Source: Ottelia alismoides (Eukaryota > Streptophyta > Magnoliopsida > Alismatales > Hydrocharitaceae). From it: a DNA stretch of 64,000 bases. The position numbers and the translations under genes were made by a program. The stretch lies in contig JAZKJV010005553.1 in assembly GCA_037367405.1 (NCBI GenBank), forward strand, positions 1 through 64,000. Reading direction: 5' to 3'. A model generated the notes under the pieces. That model was given only the letters and a program-made list of their open reading frames with translations. It was not told the DNA's origin and made no database searches. Positions 1-10,269 of this stretch are shown piece after piece. Every line of letters begins with the position of its first letter. The stretch's first letter is position 1.

Positions 1-179
1 TAGGATGTGTGCAACTCTTATGTAGTCTCGCTAACATAATCTAAGTCCCAACTTTAACTAATACATTACTAACACTAAGACAAATTGTATAGATTTTTGT
101 GCTTATGAACCGGTCAAGATCCACACAAGTAGGATGGATAAATAGAAGGGTGTAGAGAGGGCCACTACAAAAGAGAAAG

Positions 180-661
180 GTAAAGGTGGTAGAGATGGCC
201 TCCATAATCGAGGTTCAGTGGTCTTTGGATGGTCTGGAAGTCGACGCTACGATGTTTGATGCCACTGTAGAGAAATTGGATTGCGAGATGAAGGAAGGGG
301 AATAGCAATCTCTTCAGAGAAGAAGATCGTGTGTCCAAGCCTTTGTTGATGATGGCTTGGTGCTTTCAGGCTGCAACAAGATCAATCACATAGACAAGGC
401 ACATGCTTCCCCCTCGCTGCCTTGTTTCTGATGCCACCAACCAAGCCATTGTAGGAGGGAGTGCAATTTGCGAGATCCCCGGAGAAAGGTTTCAGAGTCT
501 TGTATGGGTGAGGCAAAAGTAGGAGATTTCATAAAACCTTTTGGGTCACTGGTTGGGTGCAATGACATTGGATTCACTGCTATTATTGGTATTCGTTTGG
601 GAAGCTCTGACAGAGGCACTTCAATTTATGAAAGTTCGCGTGATTAGGCACAGAAAGATGA
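180..661 (+). repeat. Decayed LINE ORF1-like repeat, copy X1, left part
   Basis: Bases 370-661 align by eye with 17267-17560, so this is a dispersed repeat. The copies share a CCHC zinc-knuckle pattern: here 423-464 reads C-F-stop-C-x4-H-x4-C. Such knuckles occur in plant LINE ORF1 and in Gag proteins, which bind RNA. The frame has stops and no start can be chosen. The repeat is interrupted at 670 by hAT-1 and resumes at 5087. ORF1 is the better guess because copy X2 lies just upstream of LINE ORF1-like and endonuclease sequence, but a Gag relic is possible. Bases 1-179 hold nothing I recognise. Confidence 0.45.
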
Positions 662-679
662 CGTGAAGGTAGGGATGCA

Positions 680-860
680 AACGAACGAATACGAATACGA
701 ATACGAATTCAGGTCATACCATAACCATATTCATTTTATTTTACGAATACGAATACGAATGTTACACGAATGTAAAAAATCATGATCCATATCCTCAAAA
801 TACAAATACGAATACAGATATGAATCTTTTTCGAACGAATGCGAATATCCAAACGAATAT
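680..860. repeat. hAT-1 3' subterminal array of cgaata motifs
   Basis: Runs of cgaatacgaatacgaat and variants cluster within 190 bp of the terminal repeat and recur in inverted orientation at the other end (about 4895-5055). Both ends of hAT-2 carry them too. Subterminal motif arrays are the usual hAT transposase binding sites, so these are inferred binding sites. Their simple repeat nature could also come from slippage. Confidence 0.6.
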
Positions 861-1249
861 TGCAATAAAAATTATACATAAAAACGTACCTGATTATTTG
901 GCGACCACTTTGTCATAACTTCCATCTTATGACTTGAATCTGAAATTTAACTTAATATGATATAATAATATAGTAACGAATAATGCAATAAAAGGGTTTG
1001 ATGGAAACAAATAAATATCTTGCAAAGTAATGATAAAAAATAAAAGTTGCAGACATAAAGCAAAACATAATATGCATAGTTTCAAATAACAATCATTCCA
1101 AATAACATCCAAGCGAGAAATCGTCGACAAACATTCAACCAAATACATCGATGACTAAGTCAAAGCATTCTTCGAATTACCATGCTCCATACCGCATCAC
1201 CTATGAACAAAACATAATTGATAAGAATAAACTCTATATAAAAATAAAA

Positions 1250-1420
1250 AAAGTATGATGCAAATAATCATACCAAAATTCATCTTCCATTCTATCTGTT
1301 TCATATCCTTCTTTTTCAGCATTCTCATATTCTTCATTTTCAACATTCTCATTATTTACTTCTTGGGCAATACTCTCATTTGTTTCAACTACAAGATGGA
1401 AAAAAGAAAATCAAAAGAAT
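1250..1420 (-). pseudogene. hAT-1 acidic C-terminal exon-like segment
   Basis: The minus strand here is the counterpart of 12420-12545 in hAT-2, which translates to a short Glu/Asn-rich tail (VETNESVAHEVNNENVENEE...). It lies downstream of the hAT dimerisation domain and is separated from it by AT-rich sequence, so it may be a last exon of the transposase or UTR. Conservation in both copies is the only support for coding; splice sites were not settled. Confidence 0.35.
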
Positions 1421-1599
1421 ATCATATAAAGTTAAATAAATATTTTCATTAGAAAACTATACTTACTTGAAAATTTTTGCATGCTTGATATGTCTTCTAC
1501 CACTTCTTGTTCAGACAAAGGATTTGCTGTAACTTTATTTCAAAAAATGAAGTATACATTATATGATGAATGCACGATAAATTGAAAATTTTATAAGCA

Positions 1600-3906
1600 T
1601 TGGTTATACCTTTGAATTCATCTTTCAACCAATCCTGCCCGCACATTAATACCTCTACCATCTCCACACCCAAATTGTTGCGATATGCATCTACTACTCG
1701 ACCGTCAGCGCTAAAAGTATATTATGAAGCAACAGTTGACACAAGAACCCCAAGAATATCCATTGCCATTTCCCCAAGTATAGGAAACCTTCCAACATTT
1801 TGTTTCCACCATCCCAAAATATCAAAGCTGCTTCCACAATCATCCTTCCATTTTAAACAATTCTCTTTTAGATGTTTATCCAACTCAGATTTTGAAGGCT
1901 CAACATCTTCTTCATCCACGATTTGAGCAAATATGCTCTTTCTCTTTTCTAAGGGAATACTTGGAGGAAGAGAAACAACGACAACTCTTGATCCAACCCT
2001 TTGATCTTTAACAAGAGAAGAATATGACTGAAATAATTTTTTAACGATACTTTGAAGTTCAGACACTTTCTTATCTGCGTGATTCGGATAAAGATCAGTG
2101 TAATAAATTTCTATTGCCTTCATCTTGTAACGATGATCCAAAATAGAGGTAATAGCAAAGAGTTGATTGCGCATATCCCAATATTTGTCAAACTTCAATT
2201 TCATCCCTGTGGCCATAAAAATAATAATCTTATCATTATTTTTTAACCATTCCACAAAAAGCAATTGTTTTTACAAAATTCGACAAAGAAAAGATTGGAT
2301 GTCACATAATTCGACCCAGATAACAACTCTGTAGCATCATAAAGTGTTTCAAGCATTCCTCCAACTTCCTTACGTATTCCCATTCATTATCACTCAACGC
2401 AAAAGTTGGCATCTCTAAAGCCAAATCTTTTAAAAACAGCTTTGTATTTCAAGGTAGTAGCCAACATGAGGTAAGTAGAATTCCACCTCGTGCAACAATC
2501 CAATGCCAAACTTTTCTTTAATTGTGGATTAGCCTGTTGTGCTGTCTCATTGAACATAGCTTCCATTTGTGGTGAACAAGTGACATATTTGATACCAAGA
2601 CGAACTCTTTGTATTGCACTTGATATAACCTTCAGTCCATCTTGTACAACAAGATTAGTGACATGAGCAGAACATCTCACATGCAAAAATAATTCATTGC
2701 ATGGCAAGGAATCACCAAGACGAGTTTTAATATGGCGGATAGCCACATCATTCGCCTTATCATTATCCACAGTGACTGTAAATAATTTTTCATCGATGTT
2801 CCATTCAAACATACGTGACAAAAAATGGCTACTAATATGCACTCCAGTTGACCCATCTACGTTGATGAAATTTATGATTCTTTTTTGCAATTCCCAAGAA
2901 TCATCAGTAAAGTGTGCTGTAATGCAGAGGTAAGACCTGTTCTGTGAAGAAGCGGTCCACTTATCCAATGCCAAACTTTTCTTTAATTGTGGATCAGCTT
3001 GTTGTGCTGTCTCATTGAACATAGCTTCCATTTGTGGTGAACAAGTGACATATTTGATACCAAGACGAACTCTTTGTATTGCACTTGATATAACCTTCCG
3101 TCCATCTTGGACAACAAGATTAATGACATGAGCAGAACCTCTCACATGAAAAAATAATCCATTGCATGACAAGGAATCACCAAGACAAGTTTTAATATGG
3201 CGGATAGCCACATCATTCGCCTTATTATTATCCACAGTGACTGTAAATAATTTTTCATCGATGTTCTATTCAAACATACGTGACAAAAATGGCTACTAAT
3301 ATGCACTCCAGTTGACCCATTTACGTTGATGAAATTTATGATTCTTTTTTGCAATTCCCAAGAATCATCAATAAAGTGTGCTGTAATGCAAAGGTAAGAC
3401 TTGTTCTGTTAAGAAGCGGTCCACTTATCCATGGTGAGAGATATTCGTGAAGAAAGATTTTCAAAAATTTGGTAGATCTTCTTCTTCTCATCAACGTAAA
3501 CCACCGTACATAACTTTGCCATTATAGTTCGTGATGGAATTTTGTGCTGTGGATGAAGGGAATGGATATATGCACAAAATGCAACATGTGAATGTATATT
3601 GAAAGGATACCCATGCATCGTAATAGCCTTTGCAAGCAACAACTGGCTATGTTCATCATCAAATATGTAATTTATAAGTGTGCTACTTCCATCGGCTTTC
3701 GTAAATAATTGCATCAACAACTGATCATGCTCAAGTTTTGATATTTTTGGACAAGACCTTTTATAATGATTTGATAAATGTGTTGTCCCTGCACCAGTAC
3801 CATGCCGAATTTCTTTGAAACAATGTTTACATTTAGCCCACAATACATCCACCTCAACTTCACCATCCTTGTCCTTTATTTTCTCTTTTTTTGTAAATTC
3901 GATCAT
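1600..3906 (-). pseudogene. hAT-1 BED-finger transposase, broken
   Basis: Read on the minus strand. Residues from 3906 (ATG) include a BED zinc finger (CKHC followed by HLSNH and a C), then a region ending MDKWTAS before a stop near 3410. The catalytic core follows (3235-2390: VDNDKANDVAIRH..., AHVINLVVQDG, CCTRWNSTYLML). The C-terminal part, 2264-1722, ends near the hAT dimerisation domain, whose DGRVVDAYRNNLG-like segment is in another frame at about 1640-1710. The protein family binds the element ends and cuts and pastes it. Stops, at least one single-base indel near 3285 and an internal duplication of 155 codons show that it is dead. Confidence 0.88.
2500..3429 (-). repeat. In-frame tandem duplication, 2 x 465 bp, in hAT-1 transposase
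   Basis: Bases 2500-2964 and 2965-3429 are two head-to-tail copies of the same catalytic-core segment, offset by exactly 465 bp (155 codons). The junction keeps the frame open: the protein reads ...LKKSLALD, jumps back to KWTASSQNRSYLC, and repeats. The copies differ at scattered positions. hAT-2 has a single copy of this segment, so the duplication arose in the hAT-1 lineage, probably by unequal exchange or repair slippage. Confidence 0.9.
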
Positions 3907-4199
3907 AATGATTCCGTACTTCTGATCTCAATTTTGCTACTTCTTAAAGTGTTTTTGAGCATCTTCCAAATTAGTACTCTCATTCCCAATGGATGGATTG
4001 GTATTCATTATTTTTCTACAAATATTGAAGTTAACATTCAAGCAAACACAAAAAACATTCCAATTTATTTAATCGCATTACAATTTTCTATCTAAAAAAT
4101 CTCCTAATAAGTTTAACTATATTCTAATTTCTTTCTAACAGAACATTCCATTCACAAAAAAACACTACAGAAATATGAATTTAAGATTTTATAGCAGAT

Positions 4200-4830
4200 C
4201 AGTTGCAAATGCAACTGAGAGGGAGGTCGTGGCTGCGACGGAGGAGGTTGCGGCTGCGAATCTGCGACAGAACAAAGTTGGCTGCAGCGGGAGAGGCGGA
4301 GGGTGGTAGGGGGACGTCGTCCTTGATCCTCGGGGGAGGCGGAGGCCGACCGACACGGAGGTCGGGGAAGGGGAGGGAGGTTGGGTGGTGGACGGCTGCA
4401 AGGGGAGCAGAGGGAGGTCGACAGGCTGCAAGGTGGGTGGAGGACGACGGGCTGCAAGGGGGCAGAGGTCGGCCAGCTGCAAGGGGAGCGGAGGGAGGTC
4501 AGCAAGCTGCAAGGTGGGTGGAGGGCAGCAGGCTGCAAGGGGGCGGAGGTCGGCAAGCTACAAGGGGAGCAGAGGGAGGGCGACATGCCACAAGGTGGGT
4601 GGAGGTCGACAGGGCGTAAGGGGGATGCAAGCTGCAAGGTGGGTGGAGGTCGGGAGGGCGCAAGGGGGCGGTAGGCTGGCCGGGCGGTGCGCAGGCTTGC
4701 CACTAGGGGGGCGGAGGCCGGCCGCAAGGGGGAGGGGGGAGATAGGTCGGGGACCTCGGGGCCGAAGGGGGTTGGTGTCGACTATCGGGGCCGTGGGGGT
4801 GGGCGGTAGGGGAAAAACTTTTGGTGGAGA
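4200..4830 (-). repeat. GC-rich minisatellite in hAT-1 5' region
   Basis: This block is strongly GC-rich within an AT-rich element. It consists of imperfect units built on gggcggaggtcggcaagctgcaagg and ggtgggtggagg, and is open in several frames without making a credible protein. The reverse-complement counterpart lies at 9440-10090 in hAT-2, so it belongs to the element. It sits between the 5' subterminal array and the BED-finger start, where a promoter or untranslated leader would be. Confidence 0.82.
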
Positions 4831-4869
4831 GGAATAAACCCTAACCTAATCATATAATTTAAATATAAT

Positions 4870-5062
4870 ATAAATAATGAATATTCATATTCGTAACCGT
4901 ATCCGCAATTTTTTTCGTATTCGTATTCGTGTTCACATTCGTTAACTAAGGACTCGTATTCGTATCTGCAAAAAAATCATTTAGAATATTCGTATTCGCT
5001 TGTTTTAGAAAAACAAGAACCATAGCCTCTTTAAAACGAATACGAATACGAATATAACCGCA
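4870..5062. repeat. hAT-1 5' subterminal array
   Basis: Repeated tattcgtattcgt and cgaatacgaatacg motifs lie next to the right terminal repeat, inverted relative to the array at 680-860. The block matches 9240-9385 at the 5' end of hAT-2. Confidence 0.6.
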
Positions 5063-5086
5063 TCCGTTTGCGTCCCTTCGTGAAGG

Positions 5087-5420
5087 TGGATGTGATATGG
5101 GTGAGCAACAAGCCGTGCCTCTGAGTTTTGAGCGATGGTAAGCTGTGCCTCTGGATTTTCCCTCAAAGTGGTGAACATGGTGATAGCTTCTTGATTGGAT
5201 CGACCATGAAGTCGAGTTTCTTGATATCATACCCAATTTCTAGATGATTCACCATTGGTAGATGAGAGATGGAGGTATCTAGTATCAAGTGTACCTTGTC
5301 GTAACAGAAGCCTAATGGCGGTGCACCATGCTATCTTCACATTGGTGTGGATGTTGTTAGTGATGAGTTAAGATTGTGGCAAAGGGTCGGGATTGTGGTC
5401 AACATCGAGGTTATGTCCTG
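5087..5420 (+). repeat. Repeat X1, right part
   Basis: Continues the repeat broken by hAT-1. The order gtggatgtgatatgggtgag ... accattggtagatgagagat ... aatggcgg matches 17550-17780 in copy X2. No open frame survives. From 5421 to about 5770 I see AT-rich sequence with a short GC-rich stretch (gggccggggttgggcc and relatives near 5465-5580) that resembles the ends of the MITE at 13542 but has no clear boundaries. Confidence 0.6.
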
Positions 5421-5779
5421 AAGGAGCATGACCTGGCGAGTCGTCCAGAGGCTCGCCCGCTTATGGGCCGGGGTTGGGCCATCGTGAATGGTCAGCCTGA
5501 CCCTACCTGCTCATTGGCCCGCCCGTCAACTGGGTGAGCCGTGGACATATTCTACAAAGCATGGCCTGACCCGACTCGTAAAAATGATAATTGTGTTTAA
5601 AAATTATGATGTTATGCATATTTAATATAATATATTTCAAGTTTTCTTTTACATAATCAATGTTACGTTATATTTAATAGTTTATATGTTTAGTAACACA
5701 TATAATAGTTTATTAAGTAAGGTTAGATGATGCTAAAAAAATTATCTATCTATATAAATTATACAACATATTAAGAGCG

Positions 5780-7640
5780 ATGCCATCAGATGGGGATAGT
5801 GCGCGGTGGTCCGCCAAACTCGTTGATCGATCTTCGAAGAGGGCGGTGCCGTGGCATGAACACCCTTCTCCAACAAAAGCATGGTGTTTGTTGAAGATGG
5901 AAGGAGGAAGCAGCGGGAAGATGACAACTCAAGGTACAATTGGATGTTTCAAGTGTGGTGAGAGGGGCCACGTCACATTGACTTGTAGAAATGCAATCAC
6001 CTGCTTCGTGTGCGGGTGGGTTGGTCTCCGATGTAGGTTTTGCCTGTCTAGCCACCAACTCCGACAACGGGGGACTAAGGTGCCCGTCTCCTCGAGAATG
6101 GCAACAGTTCAACGAATAGAAGGTGAGGAAGAAGGTTCTCGTAAGATGGTAGCTAACTTGGACGAGGGTGGGGACGAAGCAAAGTGCGACATTCTGATGC
6201 AAAAGAACTCGCAACTGGAACCATCGCCCCTTTGTTGCATTAAGAGGGTTCTGGTTAGGATATGCTCTCGGCAGGGGTTTTGTCTCTAAAAGGCAATGAC
6301 GGATATTACCCTCAGGGTTGGGTCTTCCTTCGGTGGAGACGTGATCTCTCTAAGCAGTTCAATGTTGTACGCGTGGGGTCTCAACAAAAGCGAGGTGGGC
6401 CTTGATCGAGGCAAGAGCATCAAAAGATGGAGTTCGTTGGAGGTGGCCATCGTTGCGGGATGGTTCTTCGCCTGCCATGATCTGCTAGGCTAAAAGGACT
6501 CCCTTTAAGGGTACTCGATCTCAAGACGGTGGAAAAACTACTTGAGGACTTAGGAAAGATCATATCGATCGTCAACAATGGTTTATCTAAGGGTTCTGAT
6601 GTGCACATGATGGTAAAGGTAGCAGCCAGAAGGAGGATGATGCCATTGGACCTCTGCTTGCACATTGGTCGAGCGATGTTTCCGGTGGAAGTGGAGGAGC
6701 TATCTACTGCCGCGAGCAACAATAATGACAAGGCATCTCCTTTGAATGCGGCATCCGCTGGGGCCGCAATCCACGCGACAGTTGCGCTTCGGCATGCAAC
6801 CTTTCAGGATCCAAAATCTTCCCGATTTGTCGGTGGTAAAGTGTGACGCTTTATCTTCCCAAAGAGGGTGGATTCTGGGTCCCAGAGCCTCACTATAGCA
6901 GGTCGGATCGCCATGACTTAGAGCCTACTTTTAGCAAGTCGGGTTGTGTATTAGAGCCTCGTTTTAACTTCTCATGCTCCCTTTTTTTGGGAGCCTACTC
7001 GGATCCATGGAAGGCCGTATCGATATCGATATCGTTTCGATATCGTATCGATACGATATTTCGACGATATATCTCCGAAATATCGCCCATATCGACAAGC
7101 CTTTGTGAAGAAAATGCATGGAAATCGGGATATATCGCCATATCAGTGCCCATATCGGTCCCATGTCGATATCGATATATAGGCGATATATCGCCGATAT
7201 ATCGTGATATTTCCTTCCATGCTCGGATCATGTCGAATCGGGTGGAACCTTGGAGGCATCAATCGTGTGACCTGGTTCTCTTGCGATCCAACTTCGGTAA
7301 CAAGGCGGAGAGTGGCTTCCAGAACTTGGGTAAGGGTAACTTACGGACTTTTTTTAGCTTTGGATGTCGACGATGATGATGTGAAGAAGGTTGAGGGGGC
7401 TATTATAGCCGCTCCTAACCCCCCCCCCCCATGCCGAATCTTTGTGCTCTCATGCTTTTGTAGGAGAGAAGTGGGAACTTCGGGGCTCCAACTCCCTTCG
7501 TTGTTCCTCGCTCTCGAGATTTTGGAAAGCGTTACTCGAGGTGATTGACTCAAACAACGGCGTTGGCGACTGTGAATGGCTATTGTGGCGGCTTAAGAAC
7601 TCCCGCAAGGAAGATTTGAGGACCAACCATCGACATCTGA
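5780..7640 (+). pseudogene. LINE-A ORF1 (nucleic-acid-binding protein), broken
   Basis: The clearest part is 5943-6050, with a CCHC zinc knuckle CFKCGERGHVTLTC followed closely by a second, degraded one, CFVCGWVGLRCRFC, which lacks the expected His. Two adjacent knuckles are typical of ORF1 in plant L1 elements, where the protein packages the RNA. Downstream frames 6296-6493, 6529-6846 and 7204-7548 continue the region without good homology, broken by frameshifts and by the MITE at 7006. The start at 5780 is a guess from the first ATG of the open frame. Confidence 0.6.
7006..7221. mobile_element. 216-bp CGATAT-palindrome MITE, copy 1
   Basis: Flanked by a perfect 8-bp duplication ctcggatc (6998-7005 and 7222-7229). 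Ends are catggaagg and ccttccatg, perfect 9-bp inverted repeats. The interior is almost entirely self-complementary (cgatatcgatatcg, cgatatatcgccgatatatcg), so the transcript would fold back over most of its length. No coding capacity. The 8-bp duplication points to mobilisation by a hAT-like transposase, but the ends do not match the two hAT elements here. A second copy is at 38778-38992. Confidence 0.9.
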
Positions 7641-7802
7641 AGTGAAAAAATCGAAGGTCTGTGGTGCTCTTGTTACTGTTGGCAATGACACATTAAAGAA
7701 TCATTCTGATACCTCAGAGCCCAAATGGTTGATGTCAAACCTTCATTGGCAAGATGCCTAGGGGTGGTTCCACCTAAGGGGGGTTTTCTCTGCTGATCAA
7801 TA

Positions 7803-8412
7803 AATATTATAACCTGGAATGCACGAGGCTTAGGAAAGTTAGAGAAGAGATTGCCCTCCGAAATATGTGTCTGGAAATTAATGCTGATATACTCATGGTA
7901 CATGAAACCAAAGTATCACAAAACATGGGACATATGTGGGGTCCAATTGGAGGCACATTTCTCGCAGAACACTGGGCTCCCGACTTGTCTGGGGCTTCTA
8001 GTGGTTTGGTTCTGGGCTGGAACAATGACAAGTTCAAAATTTTGGAGGAGGCTATTATTGATGTGACTATATTTCGATACTTTTGCAACGAATGACCGAT
8101 GGTATTACCGGTGTTGTAACTAATGTTTATGGACCTTGGAAAGGTTTGTCATTTGATGATCTTATAACAGAACTTTGGGAGATCATGGGGAAATACCCTA
8201 GTTTGGCGTGGATAATTGCTGGAGATTTCAACGTCACCTTGCTTCCCGAAGATCGGCCTGGAATGCGTTATGGGGCGGACAATGGATCAGAATCGCTACA
8301 TTTGTTGATCGAGGAGTTGGGCTTGAAGATTGTTGATGTTAGTGGCTGCAGATTCACTTGGAGGAATTCTAGATCGAGATCTCGCATTGATCATTTCTTG
8401 ATCTCTTCATAA
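7803..8412 (+). pseudogene. LINE-A ORF2 endonuclease domain
   Basis: Apurinic-endonuclease-like domain that nicks target DNA for L1 integration. Visible motifs are ITWNARGLG at the start, a catalytic-type ETKVS (VHETKVS), AGDFNV and, at the end, RFTWRNSR with SRIDHFLIS. The N-terminal half and C-terminal half are in different frames (break near 8085). Stops follow at 8410. It lies between the ORF1 remains and the RT linker, as expected for L1 ORF2. Confidence 0.85.
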
Positions 8413-8559
8413 GCGATAGAATTTTTCCCTCTTACGTGTGCCTAGGCTCTACCTCGGGCTCACTCAGATCATAACCCGCTGATTTGTCTTCAGGGGAGGA
8501 GATGCGCCTGAGATCAATTTTCTGATTTGAGAGAGCATGGTTGTTGGAGGAAGGCGTTG

Positions 8560-9176
8560 GTGAATTTTGGTTGAACTGTGTCGTGGATGGATCAACGGTG
8601 ACAAGAATTGCAAGAAATTTTTTATTTTACGCAAGCACCTTCAGGACTACAATAGATGTATCCGTGAGCAGCGTCGCCATGATAAATATGCAATGCAGGA
8701 GGAGTTGTACAGTTGGATAGGTTGGAAGATGACTGTGAGCTGACCACGAAAGAGCTAGACTGGAGGAATATGAAGTGGAGGAATATGAAGCTGCAAGCCG
8801 TTGCTTTAGAAGATAAAAAAAGAGTAATTGAATGGAGACAAAGGTCGATGCAACGTTGGTTGAAAGGGGGTGATAATAATACACGGTTCTTCCATTCCAT
8901 GGCAAGCGACAGAAGACATCGTAATTATATTCACCATCTTACCGTTGATGACGAGGAAGTTCACAGGGACAGGGACGTCGGATGTGCACTTCGGAATCAC
9001 TTTTATGGCCTTAGCAGGAGAACCTCTCGTGCTGGTTGGGGTTGGCATGGCAGGGGGTCAAAGGGATTTCCTCAACACATACCGAGTCTCTTATTCCCCA
9101 TTTACGGAGCACAAGATCAAGAAGGCAGTTTTTCAATTGAATGCGGATGGGTCTCCAGGCCTTGATGGGTTCCCGA
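8560..9176 (+). pseudogene. LINE-A ORF2 linker and RT N-terminus
   Basis: The frame 8713-9165 contains QRWLKGGDNNTRFFHSMAS, the conserved L1 segment before the RT. Another frame ends FQLNADGSPGLDGFPI, the first RT motif (usually ...SPGPDGF...). hAT-2 interrupts the motif at 9176 and the RT continues at 14835. At least two frame changes are present. Confidence 0.85.
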
Positions 9177-9239
9177 TAGGGACGCAAACGGATGCAGTTA
9201 TATTCGTACTCATTTTTAAGGGGATATGGTTCTTGTTTT

Positions 9240-9400
9240 TCTAAAACAGGCGAATACGAATACTAATACGAATATTCTAAATGATTTTTTTGCGGATACG
9301 AATACGAATACGAATCCTTAGTTAACAAATACGAATACGAATACGAAAAAATTGTGGATACGGTTACGAATACGAATATTCATTATTTTTATTATATTTT
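9240..9400. repeat. hAT-2 5' subterminal array
   Basis: Repeated gaatacgaatacgaat motifs close to the terminal repeat, matching 4895-5055 of hAT-1 in reverse complement. Inferred transposase binding region. Confidence 0.6.
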
Positions 9401-9436
9401 AAAATATATGCTTAGGTTAGGGTTTATTCCTCTCCC

Positions 9437-10090
9437 CTAAATGTTTTTCCCCTGCCGCCCACCCCCACCCCCACGGCCTCGACAGTCGACACCTACCCCC
9501 TTCGGCCCCGAGGTCCCCGACCTATCTCCCCCCTCCCCCTTGCAGCCGACCTCCACCCCCCTTGCGGCAAACCTGCACACCGCCCGGCCAGCCTTCCGCC
9601 TCCTTGTGCCCTGCCGACCTCTACCCACCTTGCAGGCTGCCGCCCCCTTTCGCCCCTTTGCGCCCTACCGACCTCCACCCACCTTGCGGCCTGCCGCCTT
9701 CCCTCCGCTCCCCTTGCAGCTTGCCGACCTTCGCCCCCTTGCAGCCTGCCGCCCGTCACCCACCTTTCAGCCTGCCGCCCTCCCTCCGCTCCCCTTGCAG
9801 CCGACCGACCTCCGCTCCCTTGCAGCCTGCCGTCCTCCACCCACCTTGCAGCCCGCCGACCTCCCTCCGCTCACCTTGCAGTCGTCCACCACCTAACCTC
9901 CCTCCCCTCCCCCGACCTCCGTGTCTGTCGGCCTCTGCCTCCCCCAAGGAGTCAAGGACATCGTCCCATTGCTACCCTCTGCCACCCTCGTTGCGACCAA
10001 CTTCGTTCGGTCGTAGACTCGCAACCGCAACCTCCCTCCGCCACAACCACGACCTCCCTCTCAGTTGCATTTGCAACCGATCTGGTATCA
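9437..10090 (+). repeat. GC-rich minisatellite in hAT-2 5' region
   Basis: Imperfect tandem units such as ccttgcagcctgccg and ctccctccgctcccc fill the segment. It is the same block as 4200-4830 in the opposite orientation. Open frames on both strands encode Pro/Leu-rich or Gly/Arg-rich low-complexity peptides that only reflect the repeat. Unit order differs between the two copies, which suggests array turnover since they diverged. Confidence 0.82.
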
Positions 10091-10269
10091 AACCTTAAGT
10101 TCATATTTTTATAATGTTTTTTTGTGAATGGAATGTTTTTTAGAAAGAAATTAGAATATGGTTGAACTTATTAGAAGATTTTTTAGACAGAAAATTGTAA
10201 TGTGATTAAATAAATTGGAATATTTTTTTTGTTTGCTTGAATGTTAACTTCAATGTTTGCAGAAAAACA

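Larger units (their letters stand above)
670..5078 (-). mobile_element. hAT DNA transposon hAT-1 (4.4 kb, transposase broken)
   Basis: The left end tagggatgcaaacg and right end cgtttgcgtccctt are imperfect terminal inverted repeats. The element is flanked by a perfect 8-bp target-site duplication, cgtgaagg (662-669 and 5079-5086), the hAT superfamily length. Host repeat X1 resumes directly after the right copy. Inside are a BED-finger transposase on the minus strand, (cgaata)n subterminal arrays and a GC-rich minisatellite. It is a sister of hAT-2. Removing one unit of the internal 465-bp duplication leaves about 3.94 kb, close to hAT-2 after the same kind of correction. The transposase has stops and frameshifts, so the element could move only if helped. 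Confidence 0.93.

Noticed and set aside
1722..2264. A separate plant gene of the BED/hAT-like domesticated type
   Set aside because: Terminal repeats, TSD and frame breaks show that it is part of hAT-1.
4200..4830. Several overlapping open frames encoding Gly/Arg- or Pro-rich proteins (also 9437-10090)
   Set aside because: They follow a GC-rich tandem repeat and are open on both strands. Composition is explained by the repeat, and no frame is conserved between the two copies.
5780..6289. A zinc-knuckle host gene
   Set aside because: Two CCHC motifs just upstream of an L1 endonuclease are the ordinary ORF1 layout.
7006..7221. cgatatatcg palindromes as transcription-factor operators
   Set aside because: They are bounded by inverted ends and an 8-bp TSD and recur as a whole at 38778, so they are a MITE.
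4200..10090. Regularly spaced repeats that might be a CRISPR array
   Set aside because: Units are imperfect, adjoining and without unique spacers. The setting is a plant transposon.
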